Assembly: GCA_028279885.1 (NCBI GenBank)
Contig: JANQMX010000058.1
Location: forward strand, 124,001 to 188,000
Reading direction: 5' to 3'
DNA from: Rhodovibrionaceae bacterium
Lineage (GTDB): Bacteria; Pseudomonadota; Alphaproteobacteria; Kiloniellales; DSM-21159
DNA: 64,000 bases
Shown here piece by piece: positions 53,747 through 63,062 of the stretch (positions within the stretch are counted from its first letter, which is position 1; each line of letters starts with the position of its first letter). Both the position numbers and the translations under genes were made by a program. The notes under the pieces are model-generated. The model saw only the letters and a list, made by a program, of their open reading frames with translations, made no database searches and was not told the DNA's origin.

Positions 53747-56143
53747 ATGCTAGAGCTTTCGAAAGGCAGCGTCTTCCCGGTTCTGCCGCTGCGGGACATC
53801 GTGGTGTTCCCGCACATGATCGTGCCGCTCTTCGTAGGGCGCGAAAAGTCCGTGCATGCCTTGGAAGACGTGATGAAGGACGACAAGCAGATCCTGCTTG
53901 TCACCCAGAAAAACGCCGCTCAAGACGACCCGACGCCGACCGACATCTATAGCGTCGGCACCGTCGGGACGGTCCTGCAGCTGCTCCGCCTGCCCGACAA
54001 GACCGTCAAGGTGCTGGTCGAGGGCGGCAAGCGCGCGCGGATCGTCAAATACACCGACAATCCAGCCTTCTTCCAGGCCTATGCCGAGACCTTGGACGAT
54101 GCCGCCGAGGAGGAGCGCGAGCTCGACGCCCTCTCTCGGACGGTCATTTCCCAGTTCGAACAGTACATCAAGCTGAACAAGAAGATTCCGCCCGAGGTGC
54201 TGGTCTCGATCAACCAGATCGACGACTCGAGCAAGCTCGCCGACACCGTTGCCTCGCACCTGTCGCTCAAGATTCCCGAGAAACAGGAGCTTCTGGAGTG
54301 CCAGTCGGTCAGCGAGCGGCTGGAGAAGGTCTACTCCTTCATGGAGGCCGAGATCGGCGTCCTGCAGGTCGAAAAGCGCATCCGCAACCGCGTCAAGCGG
54401 CAGATGGAGAAGACCCAGCGGGAGTATTACCTGAACGAGCAGCTCAAGGCGATCCAGAAGGAGCTGGGTGAGGGCGAGGAAGGCCGCGACGAGATCAGCG
54501 AGATCGAGGAGCGGATTGAGAAGACCAAGCTCTCGAAGGAAGCGCGCGAGAAGGCGACCGCCGAGGTCAAGAAGCTGCGCTCCATGAGCCCCATGTCGGC
54601 GGAAGCCACCGTGGTGCGCAACTACCTGGACTGGATGCTTAACATCCCCTGGAAGAAGCGCAGCCGGGTCAAGCGCGACCTCAAGCACGCCCAGGAGGTC
54701 CTCGACGCCGACCACTACGGTCTCGAGAAGGTCAAGGAGCGGATCGTCGAGTACCTCGCGGTGCAGCAGCGCACCCGCAAGGTCAAAGGCCCGATTCTCT
54801 GCCTGGTCGGCCCTCCGGGTGTCGGCAAGACCTCGCTCGGCAAGTCGATCGCCCGGGCCACGGGGCGCAACTTCGTGCGCATGAGCCTCGGCGGTGTGCG
54901 TGACGAGGCGGAAGTCCGCGGCCACCGCCGGACCTACATCGGCTCCATGCCCGGCAAGGTCATTCAGGGCATGAAGAAGGCCAAGACCTCCAACCCGCTG
55001 TTCTTGCTCGACGAGATCGACAAGCTCGGCGCGGACTGGCGGGGCGATCCCTCGTCGGCTCTTTTGGAGGTCCTCGACCCGGAGCAGAACAACACCTTCC
55101 AGGACCACTACCTGGAGGTCGACTACGATCTCTCCGACGTCATGTTCGTGACCACGGCGAACACGCTGCGCATGCCGCAGCCGCTGCTCGACCGTATGGA
55201 GATCATCCGCATCGCCGGCTACACCGAGCCGGAGAAGATCGAGATCGCCAAGCGTCACTTGCTGCCCAAGCAGGTGGAGAACCATGCGCTGAAGGCGAAG
55301 GAGTGGTCGATCACCGACGAGGCGCTGCGCGACCTCATCCGCTACTACACGCGGGAGGCCGGCGTTCGAAACCTCGAGCGCGAGCTCGCCAACCTGATCC
55401 GCAAAGCGGTGCGGGAGATTGAGCTTGGCGAGTCCAAGCGCATCAAGGTGACACCCGACAAGCTCGAGAAGTATGCCGGCGTGCGCCGCTATCGCTATGG
55501 CGAGGCGGAGGAAGAGGATACCGTCGGCACCGCCACGGGCCTGGCCTGGACGGAGGTCGGCGGCGAGCTGCTCTCCATCGAGGCGGTGACGGTGCGCGGC
55601 AAGGGCAAGGTGGTCTCCACCGGCAAGCTCGGCGACGTCATGAAGGAGTCGATCCAGGCGGCCGAATCTTTCGTCAAAAGCCGGGCGCCGGACTTCGGCA
55701 TCGAGCCGACGATCTTCGAGAAGCGCGACATCCACGTGCACGTGCCTGAGGGTGCCACGCCGAAAGACGGCCCCTCCGCCGGCGTTGCTATGGTCACGGC
55801 CATCGTTTCGCGCCTGACGGACATTCCGGTGCGCCGGGACGTGGCCATGACCGGCGAGGTCACCCTGCGCGGTCGCGTCCTGCCCATCGGCGGCCTCAAG
55901 GAGAAGCTCTTGGCGGCGCTGCGCGGCAACATCAAGACGGTCCTCATTCCCCAGGAGAACGAGAAGGACTTGGCGGATGTGCCGGATATCGTCAAAGACG
56001 CCCTTGAGATCGTGCCCTGCACCACGGTGGAGCAGGTTCTCGAGCGGGCGTTGAAGGACGAGTTGAGCCCGATCGAGTGGGTCGAGCCGGTCGAGCCGAT
56101 TGCCAAAACGGACGGTGGGGAAGGCGACCGCATCACCCATTAA
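53747..56143 (+). CDS. lon: ATP-dependent protease Lon (LonA)
   Basis: 798 residues. N-terminal LAN domain ([23 protein letters not shown]), coiled-coil linker, AAA+ ([28 protein letters not shown]) and a C-terminal Ser-Lys protease with [14 protein letters not shown] and [12 protein letters not shown]. Degrades misfolded proteins and short-lived regulators. It is 180 bases after clpX and ahead of hupB, an arrangement conserved across many Proteobacteria. Confidence 0.97.
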   Translation: MLELSKGSVFPVLPLRDIVVFPHMIVPLFVGREKSVHALEDVMKDDKQILLVTQKNAAQDDPTPTDIYSVGTVGTVLQLLRLPDKTVKVLVEGGKRARIVKYTDNPAFFQAYAETLDDAAEEERELDALSRTVISQFEQYIKLNKKIPPEVLVSINQIDDSSKLADTVASHLSLKIPEKQELLECQSVSERLEKVYSFMEAEIGVLQVEKRIRNRVKRQMEKTQREYYLNEQLKAIQKELGEGEEGRDEISEIEERIEKTKLSKEAREKATAEVKKLRSMSPMSAEATVVRNYLDWMLNIPWKKRSRVKRDLKHAQEVLDADHYGLEKVKERIVEYLAVQQRTRKVKGPILCLVGPPGVGKTSLGKSIARATGRNFVRMSLGGVRDEAEVRGHRRTYIGSMPGKVIQGMKKAKTSNPLFLLDEIDKLGADWRGDPSSALLEVLDPEQNNTFQDHYLEVDYDLSDVMFVTTANTLRMPQPLLDRMEIIRIAGYTEPEKIEIAKRHLLPKQVENHALKAKEWSITDEALRDLIRYYTREAGVRNLERELANLIRKAVREIELGESKRIKVTPDKLEKYAGVRRYRYGEAEEEDTVGTATGLAWTEVGGELLSIEAVTVRGKGKVVSTGKLGDVMKESIQAAESFVKSRAPDFGIEPTIFEKRDIHVHVPEGATPKDGPSAGVAMVTAIVSRLTDIPVRRDVAMTGEVTLRGRVLPIGGLKEKLLAALRGNIKTVLIPQENEKDLADVPDIVKDALEIVPCTTVEQVLERALKDELSPIEWVEPVEPIAKTDGGEGDRITH

Positions 56144-56316
56144 CGGGTAGCAAACGCCGTTTTCCACAGAAAACCTTGGTTTCGGGGCGGTTTGAGTGGT
56201 CATAAAAGCGCCATTCAGTCGCCCCGACTCATTGACGGGACTCCCCGGACGCCGATAGGTTGCGGCCTTATTCCTGCAGTTTGAGTACGATATCCGCTAA
56301 CCGAAGGGGGGATGGA

Positions 56317-56589
56317 GTGAACAAGAACGAACTCGTTGCCGCAGTTGCCGATAAGACCGGCTTGTCGAAAGCCGATAGCGGCAAGGCTGTGGATGCGACC
56401 TTCGAGGCGATCACCGATGCCTTGAAAGACGGGACAGAGGTTCGCTTGGTGGGTTTCGGCAGCTTTGTCGTGACCAACCGTGCCGCTTCCGAGGGACGCA
56501 ACCCGCGGACCGGCGAGACGATCCAGATCCCGGCCTCGCGCCAGCCGAAGTTCAAGGCCGGTAAGGGCTTGAAGGACGCCATCAACTAA
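56317..56589 (+). CDS. hupB: HU-family DNA-binding protein
   Basis: 90 residues from the GTG at 56317 (GGGGGGATGGA upstream), matching the family N-terminus MNKNELVAAVADKTGLSKAD. The DNA-intercalating arm (RNPRTGETIQIPASRQPKF) with its conserved proline and the VRLVGFGSFVV strand are intact. A nucleoid-associated dimer, placed after lon as in many Proteobacteria. Confidence 0.96.
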   Translation: MNKNELVAAVADKTGLSKADSGKAVDATFEAITDALKDGTEVRLVGFGSFVVTNRAASEGRNPRTGETIQIPASRQPKFKAGKGLKDAIN

Positions 56590-56675
56590 ACTTGGCGGCG
56601 TTGTTTTCGGTCTTCGGGCGTTCAGGCGCGAAGACCGGCGGCCTCCGGCTCTTTGGCCAAGAAGGTCTTGCGTTT

Positions 56676-56707
56676 AAGGCCGGGCTTCCCACAGAGCCCG
56701 GCCTTTT
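56676..56707 (+). terminator. Intrinsic terminator after hupB
   Basis: AAGGCCGGGCT (56676-56686) pairs perfectly with AGCCCGGCCTT (56695-56705) across an eight-base loop, followed by T residues (TTTT, 56704-56707). Confidence 0.87.
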
Positions 56708-56842
56708 CCTTTGCGCCTGAGGGCGGCCGGTAAGCCTCTCTTTTTCTTTCATGGCTTAGAGTGGTGTGGCCAAGCAGGCCATCTGGCCGAGCTTGCAAAG
56801 GGTCCCCGCCGATCTAATGTGGGCCTCAAGGTCTGAGTCGTC

Positions 56843-56918
56843 GGGCGGTTAGCTCAGCTGGAAGAGCGTCTGGTTTACACCCAGAAGGTCGTTGGTTCGA
56901 ACCCAGCACCGCCCACCA
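56843..56918 (+). tRNA. tRNA-Val (anticodon TAC)
   Basis: Acceptor GGGCGGT pairs with ACCGCCC (56908-56914); anticodon stem TCTGG/CCAGA encloses TTTACAC with TAC at 56876-56878; T-loop TTCGAAC. A73 and encoded CCA at 56916-56918. The immediate 3' flank starts the 42-bp repeat. Confidence 0.95.
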
Positions 56919-56958
56919 GCCTTCGCAGCTTATCGAGCAAAGCGAGATTAGCGAGAAG
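56917..56958 (+). repeat. 42-bp intergenic repeat, copy 1 (after tRNA-Val)
   Basis: CAGCCTTCGCAGCTTATCGA... (42 bases) recurs at 57024-57065 with two substitutions. The unit is partly self-complementary (CTTCGCAGC at one end, GCGAGAAG at the other). The first copy begins at the last two bases of tRNA-Val, too short an overlap to count as an attachment-site duplication. Confidence 0.85.
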
Positions 56959-57023
56959 GCTGTCGCGCCGAAGCTTCGAAGAAGCGTAGGCGGACGTGTC
57001 GCTGCTTCGGCTCGGCAGGCCAT

Positions 57024-57065
57024 CAGCCTTCGCAGCTTATCGAGCGAAGCGAGATGAGCGAGAAG
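57024..57065 (+). repeat. 42-bp intergenic repeat, copy 2
   Basis: Second copy of the element following tRNA-Val, 65 bases after copy 1. It differs at two positions (GAGCGAAG for GAGCAAAG, GATGAGCG for GATTAGCG). It lies 170 bases upstream of the HAD-UbiA gene. Whether it is a family dispersed in the genome cannot be told from one window. Confidence 0.85.
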
Positions 57066-57235
57066 ACAGTCGCACGGTGCTTCACAGCCGAGGGACATTT
57101 GGCGGAACAAGCGGAGGGAAAGAAGCGCCGAGCCTCGCATCCGATTGCAGTGAGCTTTCACTAATCTGTAGAGCATTTTGTAAGGGTGCGTTTATACCCT
57201 GTCGCGGCGCGATCTGAACCGGCAGTCTCCATATC

Positions 57236-58651
57236 ATGAAACCTCTCTGCGTCGACTTGGACGGCACCCTCGTCAGGACAGACTTGCTCCTGGAGACGTT
57301 TGTCTTGTCGCTGCGCTATGCGCCGATGAAGGCTATGTCGGCCGTCTTGCGCTTGGGCGATGGCAAAGCGGCCTTCAAGCGGCGGATTGCGGAAGCCGGC
57401 GCTGCGCATTTGTCCGTCGAGCGTTTGCCTTACAATCCAACTGTGATCTCTTACCTCGAAGAGGAACGGCAGAAGGGCCGCCGCCTCGAGCTGGTTTCTG
57501 GCTCGGACCAATCGCTTGTCGACCGCGTCGTTGAGCACTTGGGCTTCTTTGATGCCGGCTTCGGCTCCGACGGTCACCGCAATCTGACACGCGAGGCTAA
57601 GTCTGAGCTCTTGCGTCAACACCACCCAAGTGGATTCGCCTACATCGGTAATGACATGGCTGACGTCGCCCCGTTGATGGCGGCGAGCGAAGCAGTTTGT
57701 GCCAATGCTCCAGCGCGGCTTGTCTCGGAGCTCAACAGCCGCGGCAAGACAGTGACCGAGATTGCCCCCAGACCGTCGGTTCTGGCCGCTGCGCTTCAAG
57801 GCATGCGCTTACACCAATGGGGCAAGAACCTTCTGCTCTTCACCAGCTTCGGGCTGAGTCTTGGGCAGCAGTCTCTCAGCAGCCTTCTCGTCATGCTGCT
57901 GGCGTTCCTTGCCTTTGGCCTCGTCGCCAGCGCGACGTATCTCTTGAACGATCTTTTCGATATCGAGAGTGACCGGCTGCACCCAACCAAGCGCGAGCGG
58001 CCTTTCGCCAGCGGCCGCCTGCCTGTTGCCGTGGGCAGCGTGCTGATCATTTCGGGCCTGCTCGTGGGGCTCGGACTAGCTGCTGCCATAGGCCCCCCAT
58101 TTCTGATTGCGACAGGAGTCTACATTCTTGTCACGCTTGCTTATTCGTTAATGCTCAAAAGTGTGCCTGTGTTGGACGTCCTGGTGTTGGGGCTTCTCTT
58201 CTTCATCCGGGTTCAAGCTGGCGCGGCGGCGATCGGCGAGGTCGTGACGCCGTGGCTTGGCACCTTTTCTCTCTTGTTCTTTTCCAGCCTCGCCTTCGCC
58301 AAGCGATATGTTGAGATGGTGCGGGAAGGAGGAGGCGACTCTCTGATGCGACGTGGCTATGTCGGCGAGGATCGCTCCTTGGCCCTTGCTTTCGGCGCAG
58401 CGCTTGCCGTTGCCTCTCTGCTGGTTTTCCTGCTTTACGCTTTTTCTGGGGAGAGCCAGGCCTTTTCCTCCGTTAACGCGACAATGGTCTGCTTTGGTGT
58501 CGTGGCCTACTGGGTGATACGCATTTGGTTTAAGGCGGTGCGCGGCGAGCTTCACGATGATCCCGTCGTTTTTGCTGTCAAAGACAAGGTGAGCTACGCC
58601 ACCGCGGCAGTGATCCTGGTGGTTGTGGTTTTCGACCAGTGGACCCGATGA
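57236..58651 (+). CDS. HAD phosphatase-UbiA prenyltransferase fusion (decaprenyl-phosphate phosphoribosyltransferase-like)
   Basis: 471 residues. N-terminal HAD domain (1-170): motif I VDLDGTLV (Asp7, Asp9), Ser in LVSGSDQ, Lys122, and motif IV YIGNDMADV (138-143). C-terminal UbiA membrane domain (about 185-471) with the first Asp-rich motif NDLFDIESDRLHPTKRERP (238-256) and the second block YSLMLKSVPVLDVLVLG. The RLHPTKRERP run is characteristic of DPPR synthases (mycobacterial Rv3806c; Azorhizobium NoeC is the rhizobial counterpart) rather than ubiquinone UbiA. The fused HAD could remove the 5-phosphate in the next step. Overlaps the DprE1-like gene (ATGA). Confidence 0.85.
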   Translation: MKPLCVDLDGTLVRTDLLLETFVLSLRYAPMKAMSAVLRLGDGKAAFKRRIAEAGAAHLSVERLPYNPTVISYLEEERQKGRRLELVSGSDQSLVDRVVEHLGFFDAGFGSDGHRNLTREAKSELLRQHHPSGFAYIGNDMADVAPLMAASEAVCANAPARLVSELNSRGKTVTEIAPRPSVLAAALQGMRLHQWGKNLLLFTSFGLSLGQQSLSSLLVMLLAFLAFGLVASATYLLNDLFDIESDRLHPTKRERPFASGRLPVAVGSVLIISGLLVGLGLAAAIGPPFLIATGVYILVTLAYSLMLKSVPVLDVLVLGLLFFIRVQAGAAAIGEVVTPWLGTFSLLFFSSLAFAKRYVEMVREGGGDSLMRRGYVGEDRSLALAFGAALAVASLLVFLLYAFSGESQAFSSVNATMVCFGVVAYWVIRIWFKAVRGELHDDPVVFAVKDKVSYATAAVILVVVVFDQWTR

Positions 58652-59955
58652 TCGAGAGTTGGGGTAGGGCGCACCGGCTGGAGCACCAGGTGTCCTGCCT
58701 AAACTGGAGAGACGAACTGGATCTGCCGACGCTGGCTGGGGCCGCCGCCAACGGACATGTTTTGCCCTACGGCATGGGGCGTTCCTACGGTGACAGCTGC
58801 CTGAACGGTGACGGAACGCTCATCCAAACCGGAAGGCTCGACAGGTTTCTTGCGGCCGACTGGACAAGAGGTGTCGTTAAGGCGGAAGCCGGTCTGACGC
58901 TCGACAGCCTTATGCAGCTGTCGGTGCCGATGGGTTGGTTTCCCATGATCGTGCCCGGAACCAAATTCGTATCGCTTGGCGGCGCTGTCGCCAACGACAT
59001 CCATGGCAAGAATCACCACCTCTCGGGCAGCTTCGGGGCATCAGTTCAGGCGTTGGGCCTACTCCGCTCGGATGGCACGCGACTGACCCTGTCGCGCAGC
59101 GAGAACCAGGAGCTCTTCTCACTCACGATCGGCGGCTTGGGGCTGACCGGCCTCATCGAGTGGGTGGAGCTGAAGATGCTGCCGATCTCATCCTCGGAGC
59201 TGGAGATACAGACCTTTCGCCTCGATCATCTCGACGCCTTCTTTGAGCATAGCGACGACAGCGCGGACTGGCCTTACACGGTAGCTTGGGTGGATTGCTT
59301 CGCACCGAGCCGGGCGCTCGGGAGAGGACTCTTCTCGCGGGGACGCTTCGCCGAGAACGGCGCGTTGATGGCCCACCGAAATCGTCGGGTCACGGTTCCC
59401 CTCGAGATGCCCTCGATCGCCTTGAACCGATACAGCATGACTGCGTTCAACCAGCTCTATTGGCGCCTCTCCAAGACCGGCACGAGCATGAGAGACGGTT
59501 ATGATCGCTTCTTCTTCCCGCTCGATACAATCGGCCGGTGGAACCGTATCTATGGCAAGCGCGGCTTCTATCAGCACCAGTCCTTGCTGCCACCGGACGA
59601 TGCGCGCAGCGGTTTGCGCGCGCTTCTCGAGGAGATACGGCAATCGGGGCAGGGCTCGTTCTTGGCCGTGCTGAAGAACTACGGGCCGGAGCAATCGCCA
59701 GGCGCATTGTCCTTCGCCGGCGAAGGCTGCAGCCTTGCACTCGATTTTGCCAACACGGGCCGAACGACCCTCGATTTGCTCGAGCGTCTCGATGCCATCG
59801 TGGCAAAGTTCGGGGGGCGTCTCTATCCGGCGAAGGACGGGCGAATGTCCGGGGCGTTCTTTCGGGCAAGCTATCCGCAATGGGTGGAACTGGAGGCGGC
59901 ACGCGATCCGCTCTTCTCGTCGACGTTCTGGCGCAGAGTGACGCCGGCGCACTGA
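58648..59955 (+). CDS. DprE1-like FAD-dependent decaprenylphosphoryl-ribose oxidase
   Basis: 435 residues from the ATG at 58648, which overlaps the preceding stop; the GTG at 58639 is less likely. An N-terminal PP-loop/FAD domain (YGMGRSYGDSCLN, ANDIHGKNHHLSGSFGASV) and a C-terminal substrate domain (KFGGRLYPAKDGR) match DprE1, which oxidises decaprenylphospho-ribose at C2'. The C-terminal region GCSLALDFANTG corresponds to the mycobacterial GWNICVDFPI: the Cys387 that benzothiazinones modify is Ala here, while the Lys in LYPAKDGR (418 in Mycobacterium) is retained. Second gene of the cluster. Confidence 0.87.
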   Translation: MIESWGRAHRLEHQVSCLNWRDELDLPTLAGAAANGHVLPYGMGRSYGDSCLNGDGTLIQTGRLDRFLAADWTRGVVKAEAGLTLDSLMQLSVPMGWFPMIVPGTKFVSLGGAVANDIHGKNHHLSGSFGASVQALGLLRSDGTRLTLSRSENQELFSLTIGGLGLTGLIEWVELKMLPISSSELEIQTFRLDHLDAFFEHSDDSADWPYTVAWVDCFAPSRALGRGLFSRGRFAENGALMAHRNRRVTVPLEMPSIALNRYSMTAFNQLYWRLSKTGTSMRDGYDRFFFPLDTIGRWNRIYGKRGFYQHQSLLPPDDARSGLRALLEEIRQSGQGSFLAVLKNYGPEQSPGALSFAGEGCSLALDFANTGRTTLDLLERLDAIVAKFGGRLYPAKDGRMSGAFFRASYPQWVELEAARDPLFSSTFWRRVTPAH

Positions 59956-60003
59956 CCCATCTATCACATTGAAACGTGCTCAAGCTGAAGGAAAGGAGGT
60001 TCT

Positions 60004-60768
60004 ATGGTTGCCGAGGCGGGTCCACCGAGCGTCCTAATTCTTGGCGGCACATCGGCTATCGCGGGCGCCTACGCGCGTCTCTGCGCGCAAGAGGGGTTGC
60101 GTGTCGTTTTGGTCGGACGCAACAAGGAACGGCTTGAAAAGGCCACGGCAGACCTCGAAGTACGTGGCGCCGCCTCAGCCGCCTTTTATCTTTGCGATCT
60201 GGCGAACACCAATCGAATTGCTCTCTCCTGGGAGGGGATCGTGAAAACGCATGGTGCGCCATCCGAGGTACTGCTGGCCTACGGGGTTCTTGGCGATCTG
60301 GAGCGCGTGAAGTCCGATGCCGATGCACTCCGAGAGAGCCTCGTGACCAATTTCGTCTCGGCCGCGATCTGGTTGGAGTGCGCGGCCAAGACACTACTTG
60401 ACGCGGGAACAGGTCGGATTGTGGTAATCGGTTCCGTTGCCGGTGATCGAGGGCGCCAATCGAACTATCCTTATGGGGCCGCGAAAGGCGGATTGGAGCT
60501 CTACGCCCAAGGACTATCGCACCGCTTCGCTTTGGCGGGTGGGCGGGTCACCATGCATCTCATCAAGCCTGGTTTCGTGGACACACCGATGACCGATGGT
60601 ATGGCCAAGAACGGACCGCTTTGGGCATCGCCGGACCAGGTGGCAGGGGCCATGCGCCGCGCCGTTAAGGCGGGACGACCGGTCGCTTATGTGCCGCGTT
60701 TCTGGCAAGCGGTCATGATGATCATCAGGGCTTTGCCGCGTTTCATCCTGCACAAGACCGGTCTGTAG
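60004..60768 (+). CDS. DprE2-like short-chain dehydrogenase
   Basis: 254 residues, ATG with AAAGGAGG directly upstream. An SDR with the cofactor motif LILGGTSAIAGAYARL (Gly-rich) and the catalytic region IGSVAGDRGRQSNYPYGAAKGG (YxxxK). The SVAG-R-R-SN block and PGFVDTPMTDGMAKNG match DprE2, which reduces the 2-keto intermediate to decaprenylphospho-arabinose. Next to the DprE1-like gene it should complete that epimerisation. Confidence 0.86.
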   Translation: MVAEAGPPSVLILGGTSAIAGAYARLCAQEGLRVVLVGRNKERLEKATADLEVRGAASAAFYLCDLANTNRIALSWEGIVKTHGAPSEVLLAYGVLGDLERVKSDADALRESLVTNFVSAAIWLECAAKTLLDAGTGRIVVIGSVAGDRGRQSNYPYGAAKGGLELYAQGLSHRFALAGGRVTMHLIKPGFVDTPMTDGMAKNGPLWASPDQVAGAMRRAVKAGRPVAYVPRFWQAVMMIIRALPRFILHKTGL

Positions 60769-60778
60769 GTGGCGGCGC

Positions 60779-61723
60779 ATGCTGGCTCCTAATGACAAGG
60801 TCGTCGTGACGGGTGCGGCGGGTCTCGTCGGACAAAATCTCGTCCGACATCTCAAGATTCGCGGGCACGAAAGCGTCATCGCGCTGGACAAGCACCCTAG
60901 AAACACGGCCGTGCTCCGCGCAGAGGTACCCGGCGTAGAGGTCATTGACGCTGACCTGGCAGAGCCGGGGGAGTGGGAACGCAGCTTCGAGGGGGCACGC
61001 GTTCTCCTGCTGAACCATGCTCAAATCAGCGGTCTGTCCTACGAAGAGTTCGAGCGCAACAATGTCGTCTCGACCCGCAACGTGTTGAGGGCCGCGCGGG
61101 ATTGGGAGGTTCCCTACATCGTTCATATCTCTTCCTCCGTCGTCCATTCGAAGGCGGACGACTTCTATTCGCGATCCAAGACCGTCCAGGAAGAGGTCGT
61201 GCAGTCCTTCGGGCTTCCGCATTGCATCTTGCGACCGACTCTGATGTTCGGTTGGTTCGATCGGAAGCACCTCGGCTGGCTGCGCCGTTTTCTCGATCGC
61301 AGCCCTCTCTTCCCGGTACCGGGCGACGGTGCTTTCATACGTCAGCCGCTGTACGCAGGCGATTTCTGCAAAATCGTCTTGGCGTGCATGGATGAGCAGC
61401 CGCAGGGCGCCGTTTTTGACATCTCCGGGCGCGAAGAGATCACCTACATCGACATGATCCGAATCATCCGCCGTGTCACGGGCGCCAAGACGCCCATCGT
61501 ACGTCTGCCCTATCCTGTATTCTGGGCTCTGCTTTGGCTGGCAGGGAAAGCCCTGCGCGATCCGCCTTTTACGACACAACAGCTGGAAGCGCTTGTCATT
61601 CCAGAGACATTTCCGACCTTCGACTGGCCCGCTCGCTTCGGTGTGCGGCAGACCCCTTTCGAGGAAGCGATACGGGCGACGTTCCTGGATCCGGTTCACT
61701 CACGAATAGAGCTGGAGTTTTAG
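60779..61723 (+). CDS. NAD-dependent epimerase/dehydratase (extended SDR)
   Basis: 314 residues. The Rossmann motif VVVTGAAGLVGQNLVRHL (9-26) and the YSRSK catalytic pair (YxxxK) define an extended SDR. The family acts on nucleotide sugars or related carbonyl substrates; NAD is the likely cofactor. The residues LLNHAQISGLSYEEFERNN and ILRPTLMFGWFDRKH are typical. It sits 10 bases after the DprE2-like gene in the same run, and probably prepares or modifies the glycan donor. Substrate unknown. Confidence 0.83.
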   Translation: MLAPNDKVVVTGAAGLVGQNLVRHLKIRGHESVIALDKHPRNTAVLRAEVPGVEVIDADLAEPGEWERSFEGARVLLLNHAQISGLSYEEFERNNVVSTRNVLRAARDWEVPYIVHISSSVVHSKADDFYSRSKTVQEEVVQSFGLPHCILRPTLMFGWFDRKHLGWLRRFLDRSPLFPVPGDGAFIRQPLYAGDFCKIVLACMDEQPQGAVFDISGREEITYIDMIRIIRRVTGAKTPIVRLPYPVFWALLWLAGKALRDPPFTTQQLEALVIPETFPTFDWPARFGVRQTPFEEAIRATFLDPVHSRIELEF

Positions 61724-61727
61724 CGGC

Positions 61728-63023
61728 ATGGCGAAGCTTGTGGTCTTGGGTGCCGGCGCGATGGGCCTGGCTGCGGCCCACCAGGCGCTCAAGGAAGGGC
61801 ACGACACGACAGTCGTGGAAGCGGACAAGCAAGCGGGGGGCATGGCCGCTCACTTCGACTTCGGCGGTGTCTCGCTGGAGCGCTTCTATCATTTCGTCTG
61901 TAAGGCAGATGCGCCGACGTTCGCGTTGATGCAGGATCTCGGCATCGCAGATCGCATGCGCTGGGTGCCGACCCGCATGGGCTACTTCATCGGCGGTCGG
62001 CTTCATCCTTGGGGCGATCCGATCTCCCTTCTGAAGCTACCCGAACTGAGCCTCTTCCAGAAACTGCGCTACGCGCTGATGGCGTTCGTTTCCACCAAGC
62101 GTTCGGATTGCTCGAAGCTTGAAGAGCTGAGCGCTCGCGAGTGGTTGGAAGGCTGGGTCGGTCGCTCGGCATACGAGAAGATGTGGGAGCCGCTGTTTCG
62201 TCTCAAGTTCTTCGAGCTGGCGGACGACATCTCCGCCGCTTGGATCTGGACGCGTATCAAGCGGGTCGGAACTTCCCGAAGGTCGATGTTTCAGGAGGAG
62301 CTGGGCTATATCGACGGCGGCTCGGAGACGCTTGTCCATGCACTGGTCGCAGCCGTCGAGGGCGCTGGCGGCACGCTCCGTCTCGGGGAGCCGGCCGCCG
62401 AGGTCGTGGTAAAGAACGGCGCCGTCTCAGAGGTGCGCCTTGCTTCGGGCGAGTCACTTCCTTGCGAGGCGGTGATCTCGACCGTGCCCACGCCCTTTGT
62501 GCCGCAACTGGTCCCCGCTCTTTCCGAGGCCTGGAAAGAGAAGTATCGCGCCATCCGCAATATACCCGTGGTGTGCGTGGTGGTGAAGCTAGGCCAGCCG
62601 GTGTCGGAGAACTTCTGGGTCAACATCTGCGACCCCGAGATCGAGGTCCCGGGCATCATCGAGTTCTCCAACCTACGCCCATTTCCGGAGCCGATCGTCT
62701 ACGTGCCCTACTACATGCCCGCGAGCCATCCGAAGTGGCAATGGAGCGACGAGCAGTTCATCGCGGAGGTCATCGGCTATCTGAAGCGCCTCAACCCCAA
62801 GCTTCGCGACGACGACGTGCTTGCGACCAAGGTCGGCCGCCTGCGCTACGCACAGCCGGTCTGCGAGCCAGGTTTCGCCGCAAAGATCCCGCCAGTTCAA
62901 ACACCGATCTCGGGCCTTCAAATCGCCGACACCTGTTTCTACTATCCGGAAGACCGCGGTATCGCAGAGAGCGTACGGCTGGGCGCTGAAATGGCGCTGA
63001 GGGTGGGCGCCGCGCCCCAATGA
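61728..63023 (+). CDS. FAD-dependent amine-oxidase/protoporphyrinogen-oxidase-like oxidoreductase
   Basis: 431 residues. The N-terminal dinucleotide motif VVLGAGAMGLAAAHQALKEG, with the acidic end-of-strand-2 VVEADKQAGGMAAHF, marks a GR2-type FAD protein. It ends with the FAD-contact DTCFYYPEDRGIAESVRLG. The family includes UDP-galactopyranose mutase-like and HemG/PPO-like enzymes; its substrate here is unknown. Four bases after the epimerase stop, so it belongs to the same operon. Confidence 0.83.
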   Translation: MAKLVVLGAGAMGLAAAHQALKEGHDTTVVEADKQAGGMAAHFDFGGVSLERFYHFVCKADAPTFALMQDLGIADRMRWVPTRMGYFIGGRLHPWGDPISLLKLPELSLFQKLRYALMAFVSTKRSDCSKLEELSAREWLEGWVGRSAYEKMWEPLFRLKFFELADDISAAWIWTRIKRVGTSRRSMFQEELGYIDGGSETLVHALVAAVEGAGGTLRLGEPAAEVVVKNGAVSEVRLASGESLPCEAVISTVPTPFVPQLVPALSEAWKEKYRAIRNIPVVCVVVKLGQPVSENFWVNICDPEIEVPGIIEFSNLRPFPEPIVYVPYYMPASHPKWQWSDEQFIAEVIGYLKRLNPKLRDDDVLATKVGRLRYAQPVCEPGFAAKIPPVQTPISGLQIADTCFYYPEDRGIAESVRLGAEMALRVGAAPQ

Positions 63024-63062
63024 TTGGCCTTTCGGCTCGCCAGTTTTCTCGCTGCGAGCCGC

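Noticed and set aside
53750..56203. 817-residue open frame on the minus strand
   Set aside because: Antisense shadow of lon; it has no protein-family features and shows a biased His/Asp/Leu/Gln composition.
56917..57065. Repeats after tRNA-Val considered as CRISPR or attachment site
   Set aside because: Only two copies with unequal flanks and no cas genes; the overlap with the tRNA is two bases, too short for an attL/attR duplication.
57236..58651. UbiA gene considered as ubiquinone or heme-biosynthesis enzyme
   Set aside because: The DRLHPTKRERP segment, the fused HAD domain and the DprE1/DprE2-like neighbours favour the arabinose-donor pathway.
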